The notes: generated by a model from the sequence alone, not told the origin. Shown: positions 42,082 to 51,207, numbered from the stretch's first letter. The stretch is 64,000 bases of DNA from Actinoplanes oblitus (GCF_030252345.1 NZ_CP126980.1:310001-374000), one strand, 5' to 3'. Made by a program: numbers and translations.

Positions 42082-43266
42082 ATGACGGTGACCACCGCAC
42101 CGGTCCGTCGCACCTGGATGGTCGCCTACGCGCTGGCCATGATCGGGGTGGCGGCCGGCTGGTTCGGGCCGATCCAGATCCTGCTTCCGGAACAGGCCGC
42201 CCGGCTGGCCGGCGAGGGTGGCAAGGAGTCGCTGCTGGCGCTGGTGACAGCTGTCGGCGCGGCCGCCTCCCTGGTGGCGAACCCGCTCTGGGGCGCGCTC
42301 TCCGACCGGATGCGGTCCCGGCGGCCGATCTTCCTGATCGGCACCGGGCTCGGCGTCGCCGGGCTGCTGGTGCTGGCCCTCGCCGACGCCCGCGGTCCGA
42401 TGATCGCCGGGTGGGTGCTGGTCCAGGTCGGGTTGAACGGGCCGCTCGCCGCGCTGGCCGCGATGATCGGCGACCGGGTGCCGGAACGGCAGCGGGGGAC
42501 GGTGGGCGCGCTGTTCGGCGTCGCACAGATCATCGGCGTGGTGCTCGGGACCGCGCTCGCCGTCGCGGCCGGGCAGGGCGCGCCGGGCTACCTCGCGGTG
42601 GCCGTGGCGGTGCCCGCCCTCGCGGCGGCCCTGCTGCTGATCAGCCGGGAACCCGTGCGGCTGCCCGAGCGGGACCGGATCAGGTGGGCCGTGGTCCTGC
42701 GGCCGGGCGGCCAGTTCGCCTGGGCCTGGCTGATCCGCTTCCTGCTCAACCTGGTCAACGCGCTGGTCCTGGTCTACCTCTTCTACTACCTGTCGGACCG
42801 GGTCGGCGTCACCGGCGCGGCGACCTGGGTGCTGGTGCTCACCGTGGTGAACGTGCTGTTCGCGGGCATCGCCGGGTTCGCCGGCGGGGTGCTGTCCGAC
42901 CGCTGGGAGCGCCGCAAGATCTTCGTCGGGGTGGCCGCGGTGATCCTCGCCGCGGGTACCGCACTGCTCGCCCTGTTCCCCGTGGTGGCCGTGGCGATCG
43001 TGGCGTCGGTGCTGGTCGGAGTCGGCTGGGGAGCGTATGTCGCTGTCGACATGGCGGTGATCACGCACGTGCTGCCGGACGCCGAGACCCGGGCGACGAT
43101 GCTCGGCGTCGCCAACATCGCCGGGACCCTGCCGCAGCTGCTCGCCCCGGTGATCGCCGCCCCGATCGTCACCCGGCTCGGCGGCTATCCCGTCCTCTAC
43201 CTGGTCGCCGCCGCCATCGCGCTGCTCGCCCTCGCCTGCCTGCCCCGGCTCAAGGCGCTGTCCTGA
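42082..43266 (+). CDS. MFS transporter paired with beta-glucosidase
   Basis: 394-residue major facilitator with about 12 hydrophobic segments, loop LSDRMRSRRP after helix 2 and LSDRWERRK in the second half. ATG has GGGAGG five bases upstream. The GH1 beta-glucosidase gene starts 11 bases after its stop with its own AAAGGA, so the two form an operon and the transporter may import a glucoside or disaccharide. That substrate is inferred from the neighbour only. Confidence 0.88.
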   Translation: MTVTTAPVRRTWMVAYALAMIGVAAGWFGPIQILLPEQAARLAGEGGKESLLALVTAVGAAASLVANPLWGALSDRMRSRRPIFLIGTGLGVAGLLVLALADARGPMIAGWVLVQVGLNGPLAALAAMIGDRVPERQRGTVGALFGVAQIIGVVLGTALAVAAGQGAPGYLAVAVAVPALAAALLLISREPVRLPERDRIRWAVVLRPGGQFAWAWLIRFLLNLVNALVLVYLFYYLSDRVGVTGAATWVLVLTVVNVLFAGIAGFAGGVLSDRWERRKIFVGVAAVILAAGTALLALFPVVAVAIVASVLVGVGWGAYVAVDMAVITHVLPDAETRATMLGVANIAGTLPQLLAPVIAAPIVTRLGGYPVLYLVAAAIALLALACLPRLKALS

Positions 43267-43277
43267 AAGGAACTCCC

Positions 43278-44615
43278 ATGCGATTCCCACCCGGCTTCCG
43301 GTTCGGCATGGCGACGTCGGCCTACCAGATCGAGGGCGCCTGGGACGCCGGCGGCAAGGGCCCGAGCATCTGGGACTCCTTCACGGCGCGGCCCGGGACG
43401 GTCCGGCACGGCGAGCACGGCCAGGTCGCCATCGATCACTACCACCGGTACGCCGAGGACGTCGGGCACATCGCGGCCGCCGGCGTCTCCGACTACCGGT
43501 TCTCCATCTCCTGGCCGCGGGCGCTGGCCGGCCTGGACTTCTACGACCGGCTGGTGGACGAGCTGCTTGCCGCCGGCGTCCGGCCGGTGCCCACGCTCTA
43601 CCACTGGGACCTCCCGCAGGAGCTGGAGGAGCGCGGCGGCTGGCTGGACCGGGACACCGCGTACCGGCTGGCCGACTACGCCGGCGCGGTGGCGCTGCGG
43701 CTCGGCGACCGGGTCCGGGACTGGATCACCATGAACGAGATGAACGTGCAGACCCTGTACGGGTACGCGCTCACCGATCACGCGCCGGGCCGCGGACTCG
43801 GACTGGAGGCGCTGCCGGTGGCCCACCACCAGCTGCTCGCGCACGGGTTGGCGGTGCAGGCGCTGCGTGCCCACGGAGCCGCCGCTGTCGGCATCGCCAA
43901 CCAGCACTTCCCGGTCTACCCGGCCGGCGACGACCCGGCCGACGGGTTCGCCGCCGAGATGTTCCGCACCCTGACCAACTGGACGTTCTCCGACCCGATC
44001 CTGCTCGGCGACTACCCGGACGAGATGATCCGGGCCGGCGTGGGCACGGCGGGCGCGCAGCTGGATCGGGACCTCGCGCTGATCGCGGCGCCGCTCGACT
44101 TCTACGGGGTCAACTTCTACGAGCCGACGGCGATCGAGGCGCCCCGGGCCGGGAAGGACTACTCCGGGGTGCTGGAGGTCGACATCCCCGACGGGATGCC
44201 GTTCTCGCCGGTGCCGGTGAAGAGCGAGGAACGGACCGACTTCGGGTGGGCGATCGTGCCCGGGGCGCTCACCGAGATCCTGGTGGCACTGCGGGACCGG
44301 TATCCGGCGTTGCCCCCGATCATCGTCACCGAGAACGGCGCCTCGTTCCACGACGCGCCACCCGGCCCGGACGGCCGGGTGCACGACCCGCGGCGGATCG
44401 CCTACCTGGACGCGCACCTGCGGGCGGTCACGGCGGCGATCGAGGCGGGTGTACGGGTGGAGGGGTACTACGTCTGGTCGGCGTTCGACAACTTCGAGTG
44501 GGCGGCCGGGTATGACGAGCGGTTCGGGCTGGTCTACGTGGATCGGGAGACGTTGGCGCGTACCCGCAAGGACTCGTGGTACTGGTACCGCGACCTGATC
44601 GCCTCGTCCCGGTAG
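43278..44615 (+). CDS. GH1 beta-glucosidase
   Basis: 445-residue family 1 glycoside hydrolase, intracellular (no signal). FRFGMATSAYQIEGAW start; acid/base Glu154 in ITMNEMN (the common form is TFNEP); nucleophile Glu352 in IIVTENGAS; aglycone-site YYVWSAFDNFEWAAGY intact. Between FSISWPRA and LAGLDFYDRLVDEL the loop that normally carries about a dozen residues (G-x-VN-x-xG) is absent, so that edge of the active site is shortened. Operon with the upstream MFS gene; converges on a TetR gene. Confidence 0.93.
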   Translation: MRFPPGFRFGMATSAYQIEGAWDAGGKGPSIWDSFTARPGTVRHGEHGQVAIDHYHRYAEDVGHIAAAGVSDYRFSISWPRALAGLDFYDRLVDELLAAGVRPVPTLYHWDLPQELEERGGWLDRDTAYRLADYAGAVALRLGDRVRDWITMNEMNVQTLYGYALTDHAPGRGLGLEALPVAHHQLLAHGLAVQALRAHGAAAVGIANQHFPVYPAGDDPADGFAAEMFRTLTNWTFSDPILLGDYPDEMIRAGVGTAGAQLDRDLALIAAPLDFYGVNFYEPTAIEAPRAGKDYSGVLEVDIPDGMPFSPVPVKSEERTDFGWAIVPGALTEILVALRDRYPALPPIIVTENGASFHDAPPGPDGRVHDPRRIAYLDAHLRAVTAAIEAGVRVEGYYVWSAFDNFEWAAGYDERFGLVYVDRETLARTRKDSWYWYRDLIASSR

Positions 44616-44633
44616 CTGTTCCTGTTCCTGTTC

Positions 44634-44680
44634 GCTATTCGCGCAGCTGGGCGACTCGCTATTCGCGGAGCTGGGCGACG
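44634..44680. repeat. Short tandem duplication of TetR 3' end
   Basis: CTATTCGCG-C/G-AGCTGGGCGAC occurs at 44634-44654 and again at 44660-44680, 26 bases apart. The second copy encodes the last codons and stop of the TetR gene (VAQLRE), so the first is a duplicated 3' end lying after the stop. Confidence 0.75.
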
Positions 44681-45255
44681 AAGTTGTCGGCGAGGCGGGT
44701 CAGGCGCTCCGCCCGGCCCTCCTCCGCCCAGCCGTCCACCAGGCTCAGCAGGCTGCTGCCCTCGACCAGGATGATGAAGTCGTCGATCACCGCCTCGTCG
44801 GCCACCCCGGCGCGGAGCTCGTCCCGCTCCCGCGCCTCGCGCAGGCAGGTGCGCAGATGCTCGCGGATCAGCCGGTGCGACTCGCGGCGCGACTCGGCCA
44901 GCAGCGGATGCGACAGCGCCGCCCCGGCGAACGCCACGTTCACATGCGCGTCCGCCGCCCGCTCCGCGTCGATCGGCAGCACCGCGTCCAGCGCCGCCCG
45001 CAGCGCTGCCAGCCCGAACAGCTCCCCGCCGATCCGGAACGCCCGATCCACGATCCGCTCGTAGACCGCAGCCTGCGCGGCGACCAGGATGTCGTCCTTA
45101 CCCCCGAGAAAATGCGCCAGCACGCTGAGCGAACAACCCGCCTCATCGGCGATCGCCCGGGTGGTGGTGCCCTCGACACCGCGCGCCCGGACCACCCGCC
45201 AGGTGGCCGCGAGAAGCTCCGCCCTGCGCACCTCGTGGTCGACCAGCCTCGGCAC
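44659..45255 (-). CDS. TetR family transcriptional regulator
   Basis: 198-residue TetR/AcrR-type repressor. HTH about 10-55: RRAELLAATWRVVRARGVEG, TTTRAIADEAGCSLSVLAHF, GGKDDILVAA. The ligand-binding part resembles BetI-like regulators (AFAGAALSHPLLAESRRESHR). GTG start, weak Shine-Dalgarno. Convergent with the MFS-beta-glucosidase operon, a plausible but unproven target. Confidence 0.88.
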   Translation of the reverse strand: MPRLVDHEVRRAELLAATWRVVRARGVEGTTTRAIADEAGCSLSVLAHFLGGKDDILVAAQAAVYERIVDRAFRIGGELFGLAALRAALDAVLPIDAERAADAHVNVAFAGAALSHPLLAESRRESHRLIREHLRTCLREARERDELRAGVADEAVIDDFIILVEGSSLLSLVDGWAEEGRAERLTRLADNFVAQLRE

Positions 45256-45490
45256 ACATCCACCCTATGCCGCGCCGCATTCCCCGGCGTTCGGCCCCGC
45301 CGCGTCCCCCAACACCCTCCTCGCTGCCGCGATGCCGCTCGTATGGTCCGGCTCCTTTTCCGGTACGACTTGTGGCCGGCGTGGCAGTCGGCTCGCGAGG
45401 TCCGCCGCTGGTCCGGACCGCAGTGCGTGTCGTGCGGGTCCGCCCGCGAAGCTCCGGCCCACTCACGACCGCCGCGCGCCCCACGGCCCG

Positions 45491-45755
45491 GCTGGTCCTC
45501 ACGGTGGTGTCCGGGCCGTTTTGACCACCGTGGTTGCCAGCCGCTCGGCGTGCCGCGAGGCTGCGGCCGGCTCAGGACCGCAGCGCGCCCCGCGGTCCGG
45601 CTGGTCCTCAGGGTGGTGTCCGGGCGGTTTTGACCACCGTGGTTGCCAGCCGCTCGGCGTGCCGCGAGGCTGCGGCCGGCTCGCGGCGCGGTGTGGCTGG
45701 TCCTCAGGGTGGTGTCGGGGCGGTTTTTACCACCGTGGGTGCCAGCCGGTGTGGA
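45491..45755. repeat. Three ~52-bp hairpin-forming repeats in a larger tandem array
   Basis: GCTGGTCCTCA... units start at 45491, 45600 and 45696. Each holds the inverted pair GGTGGT...ACCACC (CACGGTGGT/ACCACCGTG in copy 1) around a loop ending in G-T(4-5). The sequence between units (GCCGCTCGGCGTGCCGCGAG) is also repeated, giving a 109-bp period for copies 1-2 and 96 bp for copies 2-3. The whole 45256-45762 gap has no recognised gene. Arms plus T-run look terminator-like. Confidence 0.75.
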
Positions 45756-45762
45756 CGTGCTG

Positions 45763-46980
45763 TCAGGCGGTGGGGCGGGGGGCCGGTTGGGCGGTGGTGA
45801 GGTGGCTCAGGCGGCGGGCGATGGGCAGGGTGAGGATGACGCCGGCCACCGGGATGAGGAAGGCGATCCGCAAGCCGATCGGCTCGGACAGCGCGCCGAG
45901 CAGCACCGCGCCGAGCAGGGCGCCGCCGTAGTTGAACAGGTTGACCCGGGCGATCACCTCGTCGCTGCTCTCGGCGGCGGCCTCACCGGCGGCCGAGAAG
46001 GCCAGCGGGACCAGGATGCCGACGCCGATGCCGGCGACCGCGAAGCCGGCGATCACGGCGCCCACCGAGGGGAGCAGCACCACCAGGGCGCAGCCGATGC
46101 CGGACACCGCCAGGGAGCCGAGCGCCATCGGCACCCGGCCGGCGCGCGGCACCACGTGGTCCGCAACCAGGCGGCTGACCAGCACCGTCGCCTGATAGGC
46201 GGCGTAGCCGAGCGGCACGATCTCCAGGTGGCCGAACAGCAGACTGGCCTGGCCGGTGGCCGCCTCCGCGGCGTCCAGCAGCTCCTTCAGGTAGACCGAA
46301 CTCCACGTGCTCACGGCCGAGTCCACCAGGAACGCCGTGAAGATCAGCATGCCGCACACCCAGATCACTCGCCGGACAGCGCGGCCACCGGTCTCGTGCA
46401 CCACGTGCGAGCGTTCGGTGCGGCCCGGTTCGAACGCGCGCCAGCCGACCGCACCGACGAGCACGGCGAACGCGGCTGCCGTCCCGACCGCGACCGCGGC
46501 CCCACCGCCGTTCCCGAGGGAGCCCGACATGAGCAGCGCGGCGGTGATCGCGGCAGCGGTGTAGGCGGCGAACAGGCGGCTCATCACACTGCGCCCGAGT
46601 CGGGCCTGGATCAGGACGCCCTGCATGCTGAGGGAGGCGTCGACGGTGCCGAGGCCGATACCGTAGAGCAGCAGGATGGTCACGAAGATCGCGTTCGGGG
46701 TGCCGAACGTGGTCCCGGCCAGGCCGGCACCGACCAGGAACAGGCCGCCGGCCAGGGCGTAGCGGCTGCCCCACCGGTTGGCGACCTGGTCGGCGAGCAC
46801 CGAGCCGCCGGCCGCTGCCACGCAGACCAGCAGCAGGATCGCGGAGACGAAGGCGTCGCTCAGGTCCTGGCGTTCCTTGAACGCGGGCAGGGCGGTGACG
46901 ACCGCGGCGTACCCGAGGCCCTGAGCGGCATAGCCGGCGCCGATCAGGCGGGCGCGGGCCGCGGCGCTCATGTCGTTCAT
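45763..46980 (-). CDS. MFS transporter
   Basis: 405-residue major facilitator, about 12 hydrophobic segments (starts ARARLIGAGYAAQGLGYAAV). The LGTVDASLSMQGVLIQARLG stretch resembles the YbjJ-like MFS at 24007. ATG has GAGG five bases upstream; a second ATG three codons later is possible. Substrate unknown; no operon partner. The hairpin-repeat array follows its stop. Confidence 0.85.
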   Translation of the reverse strand: MNDMSAAARARLIGAGYAAQGLGYAAVVTALPAFKERQDLSDAFVSAILLLVCVAAAGGSVLADQVANRWGSRYALAGGLFLVGAGLAGTTFGTPNAIFVTILLLYGIGLGTVDASLSMQGVLIQARLGRSVMSRLFAAYTAAAITAALLMSGSLGNGGGAAVAVGTAAAFAVLVGAVGWRAFEPGRTERSHVVHETGGRAVRRVIWVCGMLIFTAFLVDSAVSTWSSVYLKELLDAAEAATGQASLLFGHLEIVPLGYAAYQATVLVSRLVADHVVPRAGRVPMALGSLAVSGIGCALVVLLPSVGAVIAGFAVAGIGVGILVPLAFSAAGEAAAESSDEVIARVNLFNYGGALLGAVLLGALSEPIGLRIAFLIPVAGVILTLPIARRLSHLTTAQPAPRPTA

Positions 46981-47446
46981 CGTGCCTCGCTCAGCTTCCG
47001 GCGGATCGGTGGCTTCTGGGTGCGGGGTTCGCGGCGCCCTTCAGCGACGAAAGTCACATGCTCGTTCAGCGCAGCATGCCGGGCGCGATCATCAACGGCA
47101 ACAGATTCCTGTAAAAGAATTCACCTTCTGGTGCTGCGGTCGCGCGGGGAAATCCGTGGTCCAGGGACGCAGCCGGCGAGTCTGGCCAGGCCCGGCATGG
47201 TTCTGGCGCCGCGGAGGTGCGGGCGACGAGAGTCGGGTCGGGCACAGTCGGGTTCAGGCTCGGGTGCACAGCTGGCTTAGGCGGCGAGCGTCTGGCTCGG
47301 GCACAGCTAGCCCAGAGGGCCAGGGGCGGAGGTGGCGACCGTCTGGCTCGGGTCAGCCCAGGGGCGGAGGTGGCGAGCGGTCAGCCCAGGGGCTCAGGGA
47401 CGCAAGTGGCGGGAGACCGGCTGGAGCGGATGCGACGGCTCTGGGC
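46981..47446. other. Intergenic region with short direct repeats, no gene recognised
   Basis: 466 bp between the MFS start and the mqnB stop. The right half (about 47284-47395) has three imperfect copies of GGCGAGCGTCTGGCTCGGG/CAGCCCAGGGGCGGAGGTGG at 50- and 38-bp spacing. Nothing else stands out. Confidence 0.5.
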
Positions 47447-48121
47447 TCAGGGGAGGGCGCAGAGGGCGGGCGCGGCAGCTCGGAGGGCGGCGAAGGCGTC
47501 GGCCAGGCGCCAGGCGTCGCGATCTCGGGGGCCGATCGGGTTCGAGATGGTGCGGAGTTCGGCGAAGGGCAGGCCGGCGTTGGCGGCGGCGATCGCTACG
47601 CCGTAGCCCTCCATGGCCTCGGCTACGGCCTCGGGGAAACGGGCGGCCAGCCGGGCGGTCGTCTCGGCGGTTCCGGTGACCGTGCTCAGCGTGAGGATGT
47701 CGCCGACGACGGCGTGAGGTAGGGCCGCACCGAGCGCCTTGAGCAGGGTGGAGTCGGTCGCGAGGACGCTGCTGCCGAAGCCGAGCTCGTCGACCGGGAG
47801 GAAGCCGTCCGGGGACTCGGCGCCCAGGTCGGCGGCGATCGTGCGGGTGCCCAGGACGGTCCCACCCACGTCCGCCCGGCCGGGGAAACCGCCCGCGATG
47901 CCGACGCTGATCACCGCCCGGTAGTCGCGCTGGGCGAGGAGCCGCGCGGTGCCCGCGGCGGCTGCGGCCGGGCCCACGCCGACAGGCTCGACGAGGAGAG
48001 TGGGTTCGAACCCGGCCGACAGGGCGGCGCGCGGGCCGCCGGCCTCAGGGGGCAGGGCGGCGCGCAGGGCGTCGGCTTCGGCGGTCACGGCGGTGACCAC
48101 CAGGATCGGGTGCTGGGTCAC
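47447..48121 (-). CDS. mqnB: Futalosine hydrolase
   Basis: 224-residue MqnB, a nucleosidase of the MTA/SAH family that removes hypoxanthine from futalosine in the alternative menaquinone pathway. Features: ILVVTAVTAEADAL start, SVGIAGGFPGRADVGGTVLG, and the purine-site AMEGYGVAIAAANAGLPFAELRTISN with the catalytic Asp-containing GPRDRDAW. GTG start overlaps the stop of the upstream MFS gene (GTGA), so expression is coupled to it. With MqnD it shows that menaquinone is made by the futalosine route. Confidence 0.92.
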   Translation of the reverse strand: MTQHPILVVTAVTAEADALRAALPPEAGGPRAALSAGFEPTLLVEPVGVGPAAAAAGTARLLAQRDYRAVISVGIAGGFPGRADVGGTVLGTRTIAADLGAESPDGFLPVDELGFGSSVLATDSTLLKALGAALPHAVVGDILTLSTVTGTAETTARLAARFPEAVAEAMEGYGVAIAAANAGLPFAELRTISNPIGPRDRDAWRLADAFAALRAAAPALCALP

Positions 48122-50292
48122 TTGCCCTCGCCGGGGTTGGCCTCGGCCGGGTCGGCGGAGGACGGGCGGTAGACGTGGTAGCCGGGTGGCGCCACGGGGC
48201 GGTCGGTGCGTGGGGCCGGGGGATCGGAGCGGACGGTGTCGGGGTGGTCGTCCCGGTCACTGCCGGCTGTCCCGGCGCCGGAAAGCGTGGGCCGGTCCTC
48301 GGCGGGGAAGCGCCGGTCCTCGGCCGGGAAGCGCCGGGTGTCGTCCGGGGCCGGATCCTTCGCGGCGGGCTTCTTCTTGCGGCGGCCGGGCCACCAGCCG
48401 CGGCCGCGGCGATCGTCGATCAGGGTCGGATCGAGCCCCCGGCCGCCACGGGTGGCGGGGCCATCGGTGCCCTGGGCGTCGCCCGCGGCGGTCCGCCGGG
48501 TGTCCGGAGTGCCGGTCCGCCGGGTGGCCGGGCTGGTGGCAGCGGCACTGCCGGAGCCGGTCGCAGCCGAACTGGCGGGGCCGGTGGCTGGTGGAGTGGC
48601 GGGGCCGGCCGCAGCCGCGCGTCCGGAGCCGGCGGCGGGGCCCCGGGTGCCGGTGTGTGGCGGGACGCCGGAGTCGCGGGTGCCGGGGTGTGGCGGGACG
48701 TCGAAGTCGCGGGTGCCAGGGTGTGGCGGGACGTCGAAGTCGCGGGTGCCGGGGCGCGGGGCGTCCGCCGGGCGGCGTGGTGGCGGCGGATGGTGGCCGG
48801 TGCGCTCGGGGACCGTGGGAGCGTCCGGCCACGGGTCGGCGGCCTCGTAGAAGAGGGCGTCGTCGTTGTCGCCGGGGCCTGAGGGCGTACCGGAATCGGG
48901 GTCTCCGGCGGAGCCGGCGGGGTTTTCCGGGCGGCCGGAAAGGCGCTCGGTGCGCAGGCGGGCGGCGGACCAAGCGGCGCGGGCGGCGGCCAGGATCGAC
49001 AGCACGGCGGCCAGCGCGATGCCGAGACGGCCGGTGAGCGGGATCAGGCCGAGGCCGCCACCGGTGACCCAGGCGAGCATCAGCACGGTCTCGGAGTGGG
49101 CGAACGCGGTGGCGCGCAGGCGCTCCGGGACCCGCTCCTGGATGCTGGCGTCGACGGCCAGCTTGGCGATCCCGCTGAAGATGGCGGTGAGCAGCGCCAG
49201 CAGGGTGATCGTGAGCAGGTTGTAGAAGACGGTGGCGAGGATCGCCACGCCGGCGGTGACCACCAGGCCACTGGACTGCAACGCGAGCGGGCGGCGGATG
49301 CGCAGGCCGGTGCCGGCCGCGGTGGACAGGAACGTGCCGAGCGCCAGCGCGCCACCGACCAGGCCGACCGCCGAGCCCTTGCTCAGCGTGAAGCCGAGGA
49401 CCGAGGTGTCCAGGTCACCGGCCATGATGGCGAAGGTCAGGTAGAGCAGCAGAAAACCGTAGAGCAGGCGCAGGCCGGAGCTGCCGATCAGGGTGGCCAG
49501 CACCAGGCGGCCGGAGAGCGGGCGGTCGGAGCCGCGGGTGAGGCCGAGGACGGTGCGCCAGGCGCGCGGCATCGCCTCGGGCGGGTCGGAGTCGGCGCGT
49601 GGCGGCAGGCGCAGCGCCACCACCATGCCGATCACGAAGATGACGGTGGCCACCCGCAGCGGCCACTGTGGGCCGAATCTGAAGGCGAGCAGGCCGATCG
49701 GGGCGACCACCGCGCCGGCGAACGTGCCGTAGACACTGGCCCGGGCGCCCACCTGGGACAGTCCGACCCCGGCGGGCAGCAGGCGGGGCACCGCGGCCGA
49801 GCGGGCCACGCCATAGGCCCGGGACAGCGCCAGCACGCCGAAGGCCGCCGGATAGAGGGCCCAGCCGACCAGGTGGTCGGACATCACGAAGGCCAGGAAC
49901 GCCCGGCCCAGCATGGTCACCGCCAGCGCCCAGCGCCGGCCGTGCCGGAAGTGGTCGAGCAGCGGGCCGACCACCGGCGCCAGCAGGGCGAACGGCACCA
50001 TCGTGATCAGCAGGTAGAGCGCCACCTTGCTGCGGGCCTCGCCGAGCGGCACGCTGAAGATGGTCCCGGCCAGGCCGATCGCGATGAGCGCGTCGCCGGC
50101 GCAGGAGACCGCGTGCAGGTCGAAGAGCCGGATCATGCCGATCTCGTTGGCCGCGCCGCGGGCCCGCGCGGAGCCGACCCGCCGGGTCGCCCAGGCGCCG
50201 GCACCCAGCGAGCCACGCACCACCAGGCGCACGGCTTTGATGCCGGTCCCGACGGTGCGTCCGAGAGTGGGAAGCAGCGCCATGGGAACCAT
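48118..50292 (-). CDS. MFS transporter with long repetitive C-terminal tail
   Basis: 724-residue protein. About 50-450 is an MFS domain with 10-12 hydrophobic segments (AIGLAGTIFSVPLGEARSKV, RAYGVARSAAVPRLLP). From about 460 to the end is a hydrophilic Pro/Gly/Arg/Asp-rich tail including three to four 11-residue repeats (PGTRDFDVPPH) and RRFPAED twice. The tail is probably cytoplasmic and disordered. Start uncertain: ATG 50292 or ATG 50283, the latter with AGGATGG at good spacing. Translationally coupled to mqnB, a neighbourhood kept in actinobacteria. Confidence 0.83.
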   Translation of the reverse strand: MVPMALLPTLGRTVGTGIKAVRLVVRGSLGAGAWATRRVGSARARGAANEIGMIRLFDLHAVSCAGDALIAIGLAGTIFSVPLGEARSKVALYLLITMVPFALLAPVVGPLLDHFRHGRRWALAVTMLGRAFLAFVMSDHLVGWALYPAAFGVLALSRAYGVARSAAVPRLLPAGVGLSQVGARASVYGTFAGAVVAPIGLLAFRFGPQWPLRVATVIFVIGMVVALRLPPRADSDPPEAMPRAWRTVLGLTRGSDRPLSGRLVLATLIGSSGLRLLYGFLLLYLTFAIMAGDLDTSVLGFTLSKGSAVGLVGGALALGTFLSTAAGTGLRIRRPLALQSSGLVVTAGVAILATVFYNLLTITLLALLTAIFSGIAKLAVDASIQERVPERLRATAFAHSETVLMLAWVTGGGLGLIPLTGRLGIALAAVLSILAAARAAWSAARLRTERLSGRPENPAGSAGDPDSGTPSGPGDNDDALFYEAADPWPDAPTVPERTGHHPPPPRRPADAPRPGTRDFDVPPHPGTRDFDVPPHPGTRDSGVPPHTGTRGPAAGSGRAAAAGPATPPATGPASSAATGSGSAAATSPATRRTGTPDTRRTAAGDAQGTDGPATRGGRGLDPTLIDDRRGRGWWPGRRKKKPAAKDPAPDDTRRFPAEDRRFPAEDRPTLSGAGTAGSDRDDHPDTVRSDPPAPRTDRPVAPPGYHVYRPSSADPAEANPGEGK
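48630..48759 (-). repeat. 33-bp tandem repeats in MFS tail
   Basis: Three full in-frame 33-bp units (48661-48693, 48694-48726, 48727-48759) and a partial one before them encode PGTRD-F/S-D/G-VPPH. Differences among units are few, so expansion is fairly recent. Confidence 0.75.
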
Positions 50293-50323
50293 CCTGACCT
50301 ATCCGGGCGACCAACGGCTCGCC

Positions 50324-50332
50324 TTGTCCACA
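50324..50332. promoter_or_regulatory. Single DnaA-box sequence
   Basis: TTGTCCACA matches the preferred actinobacterial DnaA box. It lies between the divergent MFS/mqnB and DUF3027 genes. A single box is weak evidence of function. Confidence 0.25.
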
Positions 50333-50385
50333 GGTATCTGGGGAGTCGTTGCGGCGCGTGGGGTCACGTAGGCAACAATGGGCGG

Positions 50386-51207
50386 GTGACCTCCAGGACC
50401 ACCACTCGCGCCGCCCGACTCGACCAGGTCTGTGCCGATGCCGTCGGGGTGGCCCGTGGCGCGATCACCGATGTGGACCCCGCAGACGTCGGCGATCACC
50501 TCGAGGTGATCGCCGAGGGCGACCGGGTGGTGACGCATTTCTTCGAGTCGCACCTTGACGGTTACCGGGGCTGGCGCTGGGCCGTCACGGTGACCCGGGT
50601 GCCACGCAGCCGGCACGTCACGATCTGCGAGACCGTGCTGCTACCCGGGCCGGATGCGCTGCTCGCCCCCGGCTGGGTGCCGTGGAACGAGCGGGTGCAG
50701 CCCGGTGACCTGGGCGTCGGCGACCTGATGCCGACCGCGCCGGACGACGACCGGCTGACCCCGGGTTACGTGCTGAGCGACGACGCCGCTGTCGAGGAGG
50801 TCTCCTGGGAGCTCGGCCTGGGCCGGTCCCGGGTGATGTCCCAGGACGGCCGGATGGAGACCGCCCAGCGGTGGTATGACAGCGACGCCGGCCCGGAGGC
50901 CCCGATCTCCGCCGCCGCCCCGCGCAACGCCCGCTGCGGCACCTGCGGGTTCTACCTGCCGCTGGCCGGGTCACTGCGGCAGATGTTCGGCGTCTGCGGC
51001 AACCTCTACGCGCCCGACGACGGCCGCGCGGTGAGCGCCGACCACGGCTGCGGTGCCCACTCGGAGGCGTTGCTGGCCGGCGCCGAGCAGCCGGTCGACG
51101 AGCTGCCCACGGTGTATGACGACAGCGAGGTCGAGACCATGGCGGTCAGCCGTGGCCACGGCTCGGTGGAGTCAGGCGAGCCGGGCGAGGATTACGGCCA
51201 CAGCTAG
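50386..51207 (+). CDS. DUF3027 family protein
   Basis: 273-residue actinobacterial DUF3027 protein: HLDGYRGWRWAVTVTRVPRS, ETVLLPGPDALLAPGWVPWN, and a Cys-rich part CGTCGFYLPLAGSLRQMFGV, CGNLYAPDDGRAVS, HGCGAHSE that looks like a four-cysteine metal site. Function unknown, though the family is widespread in actinobacteria. GTG start at 50386. Stop interlocks with the convergent DUF2530 stop. Confidence 0.9.
   Translation: MTSRTTTRAARLDQVCADAVGVARGAITDVDPADVGDHLEVIAEGDRVVTHFFESHLDGYRGWRWAVTVTRVPRSRHVTICETVLLPGPDALLAPGWVPWNERVQPGDLGVGDLMPTAPDDDRLTPGYVLSDDAAVEEVSWELGLGRSRVMSQDGRMETAQRWYDSDAGPEAPISAAAPRNARCGTCGFYLPLAGSLRQMFGVCGNLYAPDDGRAVSADHGCGAHSEALLAGAEQPVDELPTVYDDSEVETMAVSRGHGSVESGEPGEDYGHS

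Noticed and set aside
45491..45755. CRISPR array
   Set aside because: Only three units with repeated, not unique, spacers and irregular period; no cas genes.
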